Part shown: piece after piece, positions 1-10,010 of the stretch
Numbering within the stretch: position 1 is the stretch's first letter
Layout of the letters: the number at the start of each line of letters is the position of its first letter
From: Bos javanicus
Lineage: Eukaryota > Chordata > Mammalia > Artiodactyla > Bovidae
Assembly (NCBI RefSeq): GCF_032452875.1
Contig: NC_083878.1
Span: 54,628,878-54,692,877, forward strand
DNA: 64,000 nucleotides
Direction: 5' to 3'
Notes under the pieces: model-generated
Database searches by the model: none
What the model was told of the DNA's origin: nothing
The model's input: only the letters and a program-made list of their open reading frames with translations
Position numbers and translations under genes: made by a program

Positions 1-149
1 TTACAAACCTCTACTAAGGCTTTTTTCTTCCATTGCTCATTAAAGGACAGTATCCTCCAAATTGCTATCTTCTCATTCTTTCCTTATTAGTCGGCACACC
101 ATCCATGTGTAATATTATAGTCTCACTGTTTCCATTCCCCCCATGGTGG

Positions 150-625
150 ACTGAACCATGGTTTAGTCCCCAGAACCTGTTAAAGTGTTACCCTAGACAG
201 CAAAAACAGAGCTTTTCTGGGATGAATAAATTAAAGATCTTGAAATAGGGAGCTTATCCTGGATAATGTGAATGACTGGTATAGTCAGCAAGGGGATCAT
301 GGGAGGAAAGGGCATCAGAGAGAGGGAAGATGTAAGGACAGAATCAGGGATCAGAAAGAAGAATAAATACTATGTTTCTGGCTTTGAAGATGATGATTAA
401 AGGGGCCACAAGCTAAAGAATGTAGGCAGACTCTAGAAGCTAGAAAAGGCAAAGAAATGGATCCATGTCTAGAGCTTCCAGAAAGGATAGAGACCAGCCA
501 ACACCAGAATTTTAGCTCAAAATAACTGACTCCAAACTTCTGACCTCCAGAACAGATAGATAACAAACCCATGTGGTTTTAAGACACTAAGTTTGTGGAG
601 ATTTGTCACTGTGGCAGTAGGATAC
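150..625 (+). mobile_element. Ancient LTR-like repeat, same family as 36005-36478
   Basis: Diverged copy of a mammal-wide repeat that I associate with ERVL/MaLR-type LTRs. Recognisable blocks in order are an agatcttgaaatagggag-like block near 230, a 'ccacaagctaaagaatg' block near 410, 'tctagaagctagaaaaggc' near 433 and a 'taagacactaagtttgtgg' end near 580. The same blocks occur in the same order at 36005-36478, so the two are family members. It has no internal coding region. The exact subfamily is not assigned, and the left edge is approximate. Confidence 0.5.
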
Positions 626-1689
626 AAATTTACTTCCTATATTCTTAGAATATATAAGTCCAGTACATTTCTCTCTCCTGGGCTTAAGAATTTAATATAA
701 AACTGCTTGTTGGTTATCTCAATCCAACCATCCCACAAATATATGGTCACACTGAGTCCATCACTAACATCCACCCACTGAAATAGCAAGAAACCTCAAG
801 AATCTCTTTGATATCTCCTTCTTTGCCAATACTCAGAGCCAAGCTTTGACTCAAACATGGTCTTAATCTACCCTAACATAAATGAGTGACAGATGAAGCC
901 ACAACTTTGCAACATAGAACAAATAATTTTAGCATGACATTCATTCAAAGCTTGCTTGCCATTTATCTACCAAAATGTTAAAATGTCTCAATAAGGCACA
1001 GATAGTCTCTAGCTATAAGACATGTAATTTATTGGTGAACTTTGAAATATGAGCTGGCTCCAATGGGGAAAAAACATAAAGATACAGACTAAAAGTAGAG
1101 AAAAAAAATAAAGGGTGGTAAATGTAATTTTCTAAAAGAGTCTTACCACATGGTGACTAAAGGAACTTACATTCAAGAAATGTCAGTCAAATCCACACAT
1201 CACACTTCAGCTCCTTACCTAGAGAATTATATTCCGTTCTTGAAGACACTTTTTTTTTAAGTTATATCAGATTAACTGGGACTCATTTAGAAGAGAATGA
1301 CCAGAAAGGAAGAGAAGGAAATCATAAAATTTTCATATAAAGACTGAAATAAAAAATAAAAAGATTCAGTGGATCTATAATATTAATGTATTGACATGGT
1401 ATGAACTCAAAAGTTCAAACTAAAACAAAAACCTGAAAATTCATTTTGACTTCCTGATAGTTGAGGAGGGAAGGATTACCAAGAGTAGTTGATATTAATT
1501 ATCATCCATATGCAATGACTTACATGGAAAAACAGGAAGCCTGGCATTTTTATTAGAAAATAAGATTAAGCTGAGTAACCATTTGGTACTAAAGCTATTG
1601 AGAGGAAATACTATGCAGTAGGAACAAATGGGCCATAAAGGTGTTTTTTTTTTTTTGAAGAAGCTTGTTTTGCATTCTAATTTTGCAAC
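626..1689. other. No gene or repeat recognised
   Basis: AT-rich sequence with short homopolymer runs (T9 near 1249, T14 near 1642). No ORF here looks like a known protein, and no splice-flanked exon-like block was recognised. Confidence 0.5.
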
Positions 1690-1880
1690 TGCTTCATTGG
1701 TATGTGAGTATATGCAAGTCATTTTACATCTCAGAACCTCATTTTTCTTCTTTATAAGGTATGAATAATTTCTTTAAAATCAGTGGGTTTTTTGTAAGGA
1801 TAAGTTTAATAATGCATTAAATCACTTAGTAAACTGCCTGTCACACACATCAAGTTTCAATAAATGATGGTATTACTAGA
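1690..1880 (+). mobile_element. MIR SINE, diverged
   Basis: Contains a degraded 'gcaagtcattttacatctcagaacctcatttttcttc' core (1713-1749) that matches the MIR core (…caagtcacttaacctctctgagcctcagtttcctc). It ends with 'tcaataaatgatggtattactag', like the MIR tail. Heavy divergence fits an old mammalian element. Confidence 0.65.
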
Positions 1881-2193
1881 AGTAGGAGAATTCAAGCAGG
1901 GGATAATAACATTAGCCTAGGTGACCTTCAAGACATTTCTAAAAATCTGTTTCCAATAAAATATATTATTAGAAAAAAAATTTGTCTCTAAAATTAACCA
2001 TGAAATACTGAAGAAATATAGCTAATATACTTTAAAATGCAAATATGAGGAAATAGGAAAACTAGGGAAATCTCCAAGGACCAGCATTCAACAGAGAATG
2101 GAAACCAGAGTGGTAATACTAAGGCTCTGGCCACCTTAAGAACACATATTCATCTCATTAACCAGGAGGTTTAGTTTAAATGGCCTCAAAATG

Positions 2194-2324
2194 GAACTTG
2201 ATCAGCAATAGATTGTTTAAGAATCTGTGCTTCCATTGCAGGGGGCATGGGTTCATCCCTGATCAAAGAACTAAGATCCCACATGCAGTGTAGCTTGGCC
2301 AAAAAACCAATAAATAAAAATGCA
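2194..2324 (+). mobile_element. tRNA-Glu-derived SINE (CHR type) with 19-bp TSD
   Basis: The left part is a decayed tRNA-Glu-related head. 'gtttaagaatctgtgcttcc' and 'gggttcatccctgatcaaag' correspond to the A-box side and B-box side. It is followed by 'aactaagatcccacatgc' and an A-rich 'aataaataaaaa' tail. The flanks carry a 19-bp direct repeat with one mismatch, tttaaatggcct(c/a)aaaatg, at 2175-2193 and 2325-2343. This fixes both ends and shows L1-style insertion. Confidence 0.8.
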
Positions 2325-2343
2325 TTTAAATGGCCTAAAAATG

Positions 2344-2879
2344 ACAGGAGATAAATACTTGCATTGTGTGAAATGGGGAGATAGAAGTAGGACCCTATAA
2401 GTCAGAATAGGCAATGCATAGAATGAGAAATAAAATCTCAACATAAGACAGAGGAAAAGCAAGCTTGAAGATCTTAACTCAGACTCTAATAGAGAAAAAC
2501 AAAATAAAGGCAGTTTCTCCAGAGAAGTTATAAACTCAGGTCTGATTTCACTCAGGCAAGTGTATGATTAAGGACCTGCCACACTGAGTTGTCACATAAA
2601 AAAGATCTAAGCAACCTAGACAGAACAAAGATCAATCTGGTCACATTTAGTCTAGAACACTTAAGATTCTCCACAGTAAACATCACCCAAAATGAGGTGA
2701 AAGTATAAAATTAATAACTCCTAAAACAAATTACCTTAAATAAGTAGGCAGAGACTGTACTGAGTAAAATTAAATTTGAAAAAAAAATTGATAATTATTA
2801 GATAGAAGATATTTAAAATTATGTTTACAATGATTTAATATATAAAAGAAGGAACTAAAACATGAGAGGAAAATCCACT
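2344..2879. other. AT-rich sequence, possibly upstream part of the L1M relic
   Basis: No gene seen. The A-rich composition and the position directly before the L1M ORF1-like relic suggest it may be upstream L1M sequence, but no diagnostic block is readable. Confidence 0.3.
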
Positions 2880-3357
2880 GTCAAATAGATAGGCATACTT
2901 GAAAAAGCACCTATTAGAATTTCTAGAAATAAAAACTAAAGTCTTTGAAATTTTAAAACTTCAATGAATTATTTAAATATTGCATTCAGCAGAGCTGAAG
3001 ATAGATTTAGTAAACTGGATATTAAATTTAAAGAATGTACCCTGAATAAGTCACAGAAAGATAAAATGAGAAAAATAAAATTTATATTAAGAAGTACAGA
3101 GAATATAATAAAAATGTTTAAAATGTCTAACTTTGAGAATAAGAATAAGAGCAAGGAGAATATAGCTATATCATATTTGAAAACAGCTGAGACTTTTTCA
3201 GAATTTATGAAAAATAAAAATACTCAAGTTCAGGAAGCACAATATGCTCAAATAAAACAAATACAACTAAATACATACTTTGGCATGTTGTGATGAAACT
3301 GCAGAACATCATTTAAAAAGAGATTTTCAAAGATGCAAGAAAGAAAATGTAACATAT

Positions 3358-3890
3358 TCATTTTTAAAATTGCAATGAAATATGGCCACAAACCAAGTGG
3401 CTTAAGACAACACACCACAGTTTCTATGGTTAGGGGCTGGGCAAAGCCTAACAACATCCTTTGGTTAGGTCTCAGAAGTACACAACTAAGTTGTCAGCCA
3501 GGCGGTTTTCTCATCTGGATCTTCAGGTTCTCTTTCAAGTTTTTTCATATTGCTTATAGAATTTCAATCCATACAGCTATAGGACTGAGGCCCTCAGCTC
3601 CAAGGGAACTGACCTCTCCATACACAGTTCACAAATGACTTTTTGCTTTTTCAAGGCCAATGGCAGGTCCCATTAAGTCTCACATAGGATTAATCTCCAC
3701 TTTATTTACCTTAAAATCAACACGCTTGTCATTTTAGTCATGCTTACAAAACCCTTCAACATTAACCCAATCTTCAGAATGTTACTCCATCCCAGTTACA
3801 GAATTCTGAAACTCGAGAAGAATGCATTATACAATGAGTGTACGTGAGGTGTAGGAATCTTGGAAGACACGTTAGAATTCTGTCTACTTC
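3358..3890 (-). mobile_element. Ancient LTR-like repeat inside the L1M relic
   Basis: Begins with 'aagtggcttaagacaacac' (3395-3413), typical of a family of mammalian LTR-like repeats, passes 'tataggactgaggccctcag' (3579-3598) and ends near 'ttctgtctact'. It is opposite in orientation to the 150-625 and 36005-36478 copies and seems to belong to a related family. L1M-like sequence on both sides suggests it inserted into the L1. It is non-coding. Confidence 0.45.
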
Positions 3891-4200
3891 ATATAGATTT
3901 TTTCTGGAATGGAGTTACAATTATATTCATAGTGGCTCAACAGCAACCACAGAAGTCATAAGACAATAAAATCCTATTTTACAATATTGAGAGAAAATAC
4001 TCTTTAGTATAAATTTACCAGAGGAAAACAGTTTTCACCTAATTATCGTCACTAAGGTAACATAAAAAGTGTCTATTGAGAAGGAAATGAAACAGTGAAG
4101 AAAGAACTAAAAGACAATAAGCAAAAAGAAGCAATGAAATTATAAAATGCATGGGCAAATCCAAAATCTGTTGACTAGGCAATAACATATAAGACAGGAT

Positions 4201-4395
4201 CAATCAAATGTGTGCATGCTCAGTCATGTCAGACTCTTTCCAACCCCATGACTGTAGCTTGCCCCAGACAAGAATACTAAGTAGGTTGCCATTTCCTGCT
4301 CCAGGACTCTTCCCAACCCATGTATTGAACCCACATCTCTTGCATCTCCTGCATTGCCAGGCGGATTCTTTACCAAGTGCACTACCTGGGAATGC
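4201..4395 (-). mobile_element. Bov-tA SINE with 12-bp TSD
   Basis: Minus-strand Bov-tA. The Bov-A body is read as 'tcagtcatgtcagactctttcc' at the left, and the tRNA-Glu-like head lies at the right ('attctttaccaagtgcacta'). It is flanked by the perfect 12-bp direct repeat ataagacaggat at 4189-4200 and 4396-4407. It inserted into old L1-like DNA. Confidence 0.92.
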
Positions 4396-5119
4396 ATAAG
4401 ACAGGATGGAGATGATTAAAATAAAATCCAAATTTCTGAATTCAGGGTGAAGAGGTGATATTGTCTAATTTTAGTATACTTAAGATGACATCTACATGTT
4501 AAAATTGTAGATTTGTTCACTAAGATAACAGAATTTTGTTGCAATACTTATAAAGAAGTAGAAAAAATCAGGAAAAGTATAAAAATACTCCTGAGGAAGG
4601 CATTCAAAAAGAGATAGGACAAGAGTCATTGAAAAAACCACACCCAGATAACCTGGAACCAGCTTACTGACTAATACACAGGAACTTATAAAAACAAAGG
4701 TAAGCAGATGTAGATTCCTGGCCAGGTATAAGACTAAATGTTTTTGGTAAAAACCCATCCTGTAGGAATAGTCATCAGATACTTAAGAGAATTAACTTCT
4801 TAAAGATAAAAGTGAGTTTGGAACCCTCTGAGATCATGAACCTTGAAAACACTTAGATTAGGAGATTTTCTTCCAATGAGACATCCAACGGGGCCTAAAA
4901 GCACTTAAGTTTGGGAAATCGGTTTCTCTATTCCAGGACTTCTCAGAATCTTTTAGTGAGATAATGAGCATTATTTAGGTTACTTATTAATTTTTTTGCT
5001 CATGCTCCTCCGTATGTTGAATCTTATTTCCCCAACCAGGGATTGAACCCCCGCCCCTGCATTGGATGAAGTCTTTCTAAAAATTTTCTATTACAGTTTA
5101 TTACAGTGTATTGCTAATC

Positions 5120-5134
5120 CTGTTCGTGACGCCA
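5120..5134 (-). other. Primer-binding-site-like sequence beside the LTR
   Basis: On the minus strand the sequence two bases after the LTR end reads TGGCGTCACGAACAG. It resembles the tRNA-Lys3 primer site TGGCGCCCGAACAG with one insertion and one substitution. A PBS next to the 3' side of an LTR marks it as a 5' LTR, so the copy is not a simple solo LTR. The tRNA assignment is an inference. Confidence 0.5.
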
Positions 5135-5136
5135 AT

Positions 5137-5501
5137 TGTCTCGCTGTATCTCACTGTCTGCACTGTTCACTGAACCCAGTGTAGGCAAGGCATGAGCTAA
5201 GAGGCTGGAGGCAAATGCAAGGAACCTTAGGAACTGCAGACATGTTTATTCTCTCCTGGCTGGAGCAGCAGCCATAGCACCAGACATAACAACACAATCG
5301 CTCACAACTATTCAGGGTTTTTCCAGGTGAAGTTTATGCATACTTACAGAACCAAAGTATCCCATGGCCAAGTGAGTACCTCATGATGTACATGTGCAGT
5401 GGCATAAATGATCTTAGCTGTTACACAACCGTGCAAAGTCATTGTTTACAGAGCATGGGGTGAGAGAGCCTGACTGGTGCCATCTTGTTAATTTCCCCAC
5501 A
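5137..5501 (-). mobile_element. Endogenous retrovirus LTR (ERVK-like), about 365 bp
   Basis: Read on the minus strand, it starts TGTGGGGAAATTAAC and ends CGAGACA. It contains an AATAAA signal (rc 'tttatt' at 5246-5251) followed by a U5-like stretch. Terminal TG…CA and size fit a bovine class II (ERVK-type) LTR. Just beyond the CA end lies a primer-binding-site-like sequence (see next entry). No retroviral coding sequence follows, so it is an orphan LTR or LTR-leader fragment. Subfamily naming would need a library search. Confidence 0.7.
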
Positions 5502-5510
5502 TACAGGATA

Positions 5511-5713
5511 TTTTTTTAATTGGAGGATAAATACTTTACAAGGAGAGGGTGGGATGATTTGAGAGAATAGCATTGAAACATACATTACCATATGTAAAAT
5601 AGATAGCCAGTAGGGCACCCAGAGCTGGCGCTCAGCTACAACCTAGAGGGATGGAGTGGGGAGAGAGGAAGGGGGTGGGGTTCAAGAGGGAGGTGACATA
5701 TATATGTATACCT
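5511..5713 (-). mobile_element. L1 3'-end fragment with internal inversion
   Basis: 5511-5541 is the reverse of an L1 3' terminus ('tttttttaattggaggat' then 'actttacaa'). 5542-5713 is in the opposite sense ('ttaccatatgtaaaatagat' … 'acctagagggatgg' … 'tgtatacctatgg'). Read on the minus strand this is an inverted upstream piece followed by the last 30 bp plus poly-A, the arrangement left by twin priming. It lies between the LTR and the right half of the split SINE. Confidence 0.6.
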
Positions 5714-5774
5714 ATGGAAGCATGGAGTCTTAACCACTGGACAACCAGGTAAGTCCTGAGATAATGAACATTAT

Positions 5775-6254
5775 AAATCCCTAAGAAGGAGGGAGGAGGC
5801 AACCATCAGTGCTTCCCGATATTACTACTTATTCCATTTTGCAATAAGTATTCCATTTGGGGTTACTTGTGTGTATATCTATTTTTGCCAAGTATGCCAT
5901 GAGTTTATTTCACCATTAAACATTAGCCTAGATAAATTCAAGGACCAGTCAGAAACCCCAGAGAGTTATTGAAAAGGCACTGACACCATTATGAGATTAA
6001 ACCAGAGAAGGAAATCATGTTATTTAAAGTCCCAGGAAACACAATCCTTCTGAAGAAGCTCCCCAGGAGCACAGAGCTGTTTTGGCACCATCTATAATTT
6101 CTGTGCACCAGTAACTGGGCCTTCTGTGAATACAGACACTAAATAATTAATTGAATATTCATAGACTTTCAAATCAACAAATATTTAAATAAGCAAAGAT
6201 ATCAGTTACTTTTACAGTATTTCTTTCTTCTTCATCCTGGAATAATTTTGTCTT
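5775..6254. other. No gene or repeat recognised
   Basis: Unique-looking sequence. No coding pattern, RNA gene or repeat family identified. Confidence 0.5.
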
Positions 6255-6265
6255 AGTTTACTTCT

Positions 6266-6275
6266 GAGTGACTGT

Positions 6276-6313
<38 letters not shown>

Positions 6314-6503
6314 ATGCATTCCATCATGTCTAACTCTTTGCGACTCCAGGGACTGTAGCCCACCAAGCTCTTCTCTCCATGGAATTTTCCAGGCAAGAAT
6401 ACTAGAGAGGTTGTCATTTCTTCCTCCAGGGGATCTTCCCTACCCAGGGATCAAACCCACATCTCTTGGATGGTTCTTTACCACTGTGCCACCTGGGAAG
6501 CCC
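6266..6503 (-). mobile_element. Bov-tA SINE with (TG)n tail and 11-bp TSD
   Basis: Minus-strand Bov-tA with body 'ccatcatgtctaactctttgcg' and a tRNA-like head at the right end ('ccacctgggaagccc'). Its tail has become a (TG)n run at 6273-6312. A perfect 11-bp direct repeat, agtttacttct, at 6255-6265 and 6504-6514 flanks the unit and shows that the TG run lies inside the insertion. Confidence 0.92.
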
Positions 6504-6819
6504 AGTTTACTTCTACGTCAGTCAAATATCCATGCCCCATATTGCCCTTCCTCTGGTGAGCACTTTAGTAACCAGATCACTACTAATGATATGTGAACAA
6601 GGACTTTCTTCTTGTGAATAAAATATATGCATTCTCACATGAGCCTTCAGAGAACGCTTTAATCTACCTACCAGTACTGGCTCAGAATTCATCCCTCTTG
6701 TGGAGTGATCATCTGAAGCTGTGAGTGTCAGGTCCAGCATGTAGTCAGCCTTCACACAGTATCTGCTCTCATTTCTGTTCATCTCACCAGCTGCATTAAT
6801 TTGGAATCTTTTTGGACCT

Positions 6820-6925
6820 CCACTCCTACATCTATAAAAGGGAAAAAAATAACAAGTCCCTGCCCGGGTTGCTGTGATGATTAAATAAGACATGTAAAAG
6901 CTCGCAGTGTGGTGTCTGCACGAAA
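6820..6925 (+). mobile_element. MIR SINE fragment
   Basis: 'tataaaagggaaaaaaataa' (6832-6851) then 'gggttgctgtgatgattaaa' (6866-6885) and 'catgtaaaagctcgcagtgt' (6891-6910) follow the 3' half of MIR. It is diverged and non-coding. Confidence 0.6.
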
Positions 6926-7037
6926 TTTATTCCCTTTTCTCTGTGCAGAGACCTAGCTTAACTTTACTTGCAGTCGATGAGTTGTGTTGGGATGAGGCTG
7001 TGATCACAGAATCTGTTTGAAAGGCTTATAGAAAAGA

Positions 7038-7211
7038 AAAGGCTTGGACTTGGAAATTAAAAGATCTGGGTTCAAATGCTGGTTTTGACACTCTCAGAGT
7101 GGCCCTGGACAGATCATAAATTCTCAGGGTATTTACCTATACAATGAGGGTAATACAAGCCACTATACAAGGATAGTTTTCTTGCAGATTAACATTTTAT
7201 GTACACATGAT

Positions 7212-7260
<49 letters not shown>

Positions 7261-7335
7261 CTATATACACACACAAAAATATGCACACACATATAAAGTG
7301 TTTAGCATGTGAGGACTGGTATCATTGCTAATGTT
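7038..7335 (+). mobile_element. MIR SINE interrupted by a microsatellite
   Basis: 'aaaagatctgggttcaaatg' (7059-7078) matches the B-box and core start of MIR. 'acaatgagggtaatac' matches the later core, and 'aaagtgtttagcatgtg' (7295-7311) the tail. The (TA)n(TG)n run at 7211-7262 lies between core and tail and has expanded within the MIR. Confidence 0.65.
7211..7262. repeat. Compound (TA)n(TG)n microsatellite
   Basis: Uninterrupted TA repeats switch directly to TG repeats, followed by a (CA)-rich stretch with rc similarity, so a short hairpin is possible. A likely length-polymorphic locus. Confidence 0.9.
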
Positions 7336-7399
7336 TTGTGTATACCTTCAGGAATTGCTCCTGAAGTCTCTATATTTGAAGTCTCTGTATGTCACCTGT

Positions 7400-7617
7400 G
7401 TAAAAAGTAAAAGTGTTAGTCACTCAATCATGTCCAACTCTTTGTGATCCCATGGACTGTACCCTGCCAGGCTCCTCTGTCCATGGAATTCCCCAGGCAA
7501 GAATACTACAGTGGGTAGCCATTCCATTCTCCAGGGGATCTTCCCAACCCAGAGATCAAACCCAGGTCTCCTGCATTGCAGGCAGATTCTTTACTGTCTG
7601 AGCCACCAGGGAAGCCC
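7400..7617 (-). mobile_element. Bov-tA2 SINE with 11-bp TSD
   Basis: Near-complete minus-strand copy. The Bov-A body 'tcatgtccaactctttgtg' leads to the tRNA-Glu-like head 'tgagccaccagggaagccc' at 7599-7617. The direct repeat atgtca(cc/tt)tgt at 7389-7399 and 7618-7628 (9 of 11 matches) marks the insertion site. Confidence 0.9.
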
Positions 7618-7628
7618 ATGTCATTTGT

Positions 7629-8047
7629 TCCCAGGGTTATTCTAATGACACTCTAGATACCTTTGAGAACAATTTTCTATAAAGACACAAGGGGAACAGA
7701 ATATCCTTTCCTATTTAGCCAATTCTAAACCACATCTCCTCCAAGAAAGGTGCCACATTCCCAGCTTCTCTTTTCACCATCCAAGAATTAATATGGTGGA
7801 GAGTTCTGTGCAGAAGTGTAAGGAAGGTGATTATAGCTGGGGGGACAGCTTCATGGCCTTGGTCTCAGGCTGCCCCTTTCGCATTGTGTGATCGTGGATA
7901 GGTCACCTATGTACATCAGTGCTACGAGTTCATAAGCTGGGGCCACTCATTTCTTCTGCTTCTTCTGAACTCCTGAGGACCTTCCCCAGGACCGATTGTT
8001 TCCTTTCCTGGTGTCCCTTTTATTTTTTGTAATGGTATCGCAGCATT
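7629..8047. other. No gene or repeat recognised
   Basis: Unique-looking sequence between a SINE and an L1 fragment. No gene features seen. Confidence 0.45.
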
Positions 8048-8218
8048 TCTTATTTACTTTTAATTGGCATACAGTTGATTATAAAGTGTTAGTTTCAGGT
8101 GTACAGCAACATGATTCAGTTTTATAACACATATATGTATGCACACATATATTCTTTTTCAGGTTCCTTTCCCATATAGGTTATTACAAAATACGAGTAC
8201 AGATCTCTGTGCTATACA

Positions 8219-9960
8219 ATTCAGTTGTGTTAAGTCACTCAGTCATGTCCAGCTCTTTGTGACCCATGGACTGCAGCACTCCAGGCTTTCCTGTTCATCA
8301 CGAACTCCCGGAGCTTACTAAAACTCATATCCATTGAGTCGGTGATACTATCCAACCATCTCATCCTCTGTCATTCCCTTCTCCTCCTGTCTTCAATCTT
8401 TCCCACCATCAGGGGCTTTTCCAATGAGTCAGTTATTCACATCAGGCGGCCAAAGTATTGGAGTTTCATCTTCAGCATCAGTCCTTCCAATGAATATTCA
8501 GGACTGATTTCCTTTAGGATTGACTGGTTGAATCTCCTTGCTGTCCAAGGGACTCTCAAGAGTCTTCTCCAACACCACAGTTCAGAAGAATCAAGTCTTT
8601 GGCGGTCAGCTTTCTTTATAGTCCAACTCTCACATCCGTACATGACTACTGGAAAAACCATAGCTTTGACTAGATGGACCTTTGTTGGAAAAATAATGTC
8701 TTTGCTTTTTAATGTGCTATCTAGGTTGGTCACAACTTTTCTTCCAAGGAGTAAGCATCTTTTAATTTCACGGGTGCAGTCACCATCTGCAGTGATTTTG
8801 GAGCCCCTGAAAATAAAGTCTCTCACTGTTTCTATTGCTTTGCCATTTATTTGCCATGAGTAATGGGACCAAATGACATGATCTTAGTTTTCTGAATGTT
8901 GAGTTTTAAGCCAACTTTTTCACTCTCCTCTTTCACTTTCATCAAGAGGTTCTTTAGTTCTTCTTTGCTTTCTGCTATAAGGGTGGTGTCATCTGCGTAT
9001 CTGAGGTTATTGATATTTCTCCCAGCAATCTTGATTCCAGCTTGTGCTTCATCCAGCCCAGCATTTCTCATGATGTACTTTGCATATAAGTTAAATAAGC
9101 AAGGTGACAATATACAGCTTTGATGTATACCTTTCCTGATTTGGAACCAGTCTATTGATTCATGTCCAGTTCTAACTATTGCTTCCTCACCTGCATACAG
9201 ATTTATCAGGAGACAGATCAGGTGGTCTGATATTCCCATTAGTTGAAGAATTTTCCACAGTTTGTTGTCATCCACACAGTCAGACTTTGGCATAGTCAAT
9301 AAAGCAGAAGGAAATGTTTTCCTGGAACTCTCTCACTTTTTCAATGATCCAAAGGATGTTGGCAATTTGATCTCTGATTCCTCTGCCTTTTCTAAAACCA
9401 GCTTGAACATCACGGTTCGTGTACTGTTGAAGCCTGCCTTGGAGAACTTTGAGCATTACTTTGCTAGCATGTGATGATTGCAATTGTGTGGTAGTTTGAG
9501 CATTCTTTGGCATTGCCTTTCTTTGGGATTGGAATGAAAACTGACCTTTTCCAGTCCTGTGGCCACTGCTGAGTTTTCCAAATTTGCTGGCATATTGAGT
9601 GCAGCACTTTCACAACATCATATTTTAGGATTTGAAATAGCTCAACTGGAATTCTGTCACCTCCACTAGCTTTGTTCATAGTGATGCTTCCTAAGGCCCA
9701 CTTGACTTCACATTCCAGAATGTCTGGCTCCAGGTGAGTGATCACACCATTGTGATTATCTGGGTCATGAGGATCTTTTTTGTCTAGTTGTTCTGTGTAT
9801 TCTTGCCACCTCTTCTTAATATCTTCTGCTTCTGTTAGGTCCACACCATCTCTGTCCTTTACTGAGCCCATCTTTGCATGAAATATTCCCTTGGTATCTC
9901 TAATTTTCTTTCAGATCTCCAGTCTTTCCCATTCTATTGTTTTCCTCTATTTCTTTGTAC
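8219..9960 (-). mobile_element. BovB (RTE) LINE, 5'-truncated, perfect 11-bp TSD
   Basis: Minus-strand BovB of 1742 bp. The 3' end lies at 8219 ('ttcagttgtgttaagtcactc') and the truncated 5' end at 9960. It is bounded on both sides by the identical 11-mer tgtgctataca (8208-8218 and 9961-9971), the clearest BovB target duplication in the window. It retains the linker, the whole RT region and the C-terminal region, but no endonuclease domain. Confidence 0.95.
8437..9871 (-). pseudogene. BovB reverse transcriptase remnant
   Basis: The RTE-type reverse transcriptase would have made cDNA directly at the nicked target. Reading on the minus strand, the linker and RT N-terminal part lie at 9871-9464 ('NKASGGDRIPVELFQIL', 'PQDWKRSVFIPIPKKGN'). 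The fingers and palm motif A area is at 9513-9280 ('QAGFRKGRG', with motif A damaged to 'FIDYAK' then a break). Motifs B and C are at 9299-8847, including an intact YADD at 8999-8988. The C-terminal thumb-like region is at 8826-8437 ('MVFPVVMYGCESWTIKKA'). The frame changes at least three times and the endonuclease is missing, so it is dead. Closest relatives are the other BovB copies listed here. Confidence 0.9.
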
Positions 9961-10010
9961 TGTGCTATACAGTAGATCCTTATTTCTGTGCCACTACTTC
10001 AGTATCTCTG

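Larger units (their letters stand above)
2880..4760 (+). pseudogene. Ancient L1M ORF1 relic, split by two later insertions
   Basis: From about 2880 to 3355 the sequence resembles the coiled-coil part of an old L1 ORF1, with many Lys, Glu and Asn codons and phrases such as 'gcagagctgaagatagattt' (2989-3008). A 109-residue open stretch at 2964-3293 falls here, but it lacks other support. The relic resumes near 3895 with 'ctcaacagcaaccacagaag' (3937-3956), like the end of ORF1, and continues to about 4760 as A-rich inter-ORF or ORF2-side sequence. The gap at 3358-3890 is an LTR-like repeat, and 4201-4395 is a Bov-tA SINE. Assignment rests on pattern memory, not alignment, so it is tentative. Confidence 0.4.
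4975..5757 (-). mobile_element. tRNA-Glu SINE split by a nested insertion, 17-bp TSD
   Basis: Two halves of one minus-strand tRNA-Glu SINE lie at about 4985-5075 ('aaccagggattgaaccc', 'ctgcattgga') and 5714-5757 ('tggagtcttaaccactgg'…'aagtcc'). The outer flanks carry a 17-bp repeat with one mismatch, gagataatga(g/a)cattat, at 4958-4974 and 5758-5774. The whole 783-bp block therefore sits in one target. The interval between the halves (about 5076-5713) holds an LTR and an inverted L1 fragment, described separately. Confidence 0.8.
8048..10010 (-). mobile_element. Antisense L1 3' end split by a BovB
   Basis: 8048-8218 is an L1 3' terminus in antisense ('acttttaattggcatacag' … 'tgtacagcaacatgattcag'). 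The homology resumes at 9961 ('tgtgctatacagtagatcct') and fades near 10000. The two parts are separated by the BovB at 8219-9960, whose TSD tgtgctataca lies in the L1. The L1 is thus older than the BovB. No coding potential remains. Confidence 0.75.

Noticed and set aside
2964..3293. 109-residue Lys/Asn-rich open stretch as a host gene
   Set aside because: Composition and neighbouring phrases fit the coiled-coil part of an old L1 ORF1. No start context or flanking exon signals.
6522..6893. 123-residue minus-strand open stretch
   Set aside because: Overlaps a MIR fragment and unassigned sequence. No domain or conserved motif, no splice or start context that would support a gene.
8342..8863. 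173-residue plus-strand open stretch
   Set aside because: It is the antisense of the BovB C-terminal coding region. The same antisense text (for example 'MTTGKTIALTRWTF') recurs opposite every BovB copy, so it is a shadow of the repeat.
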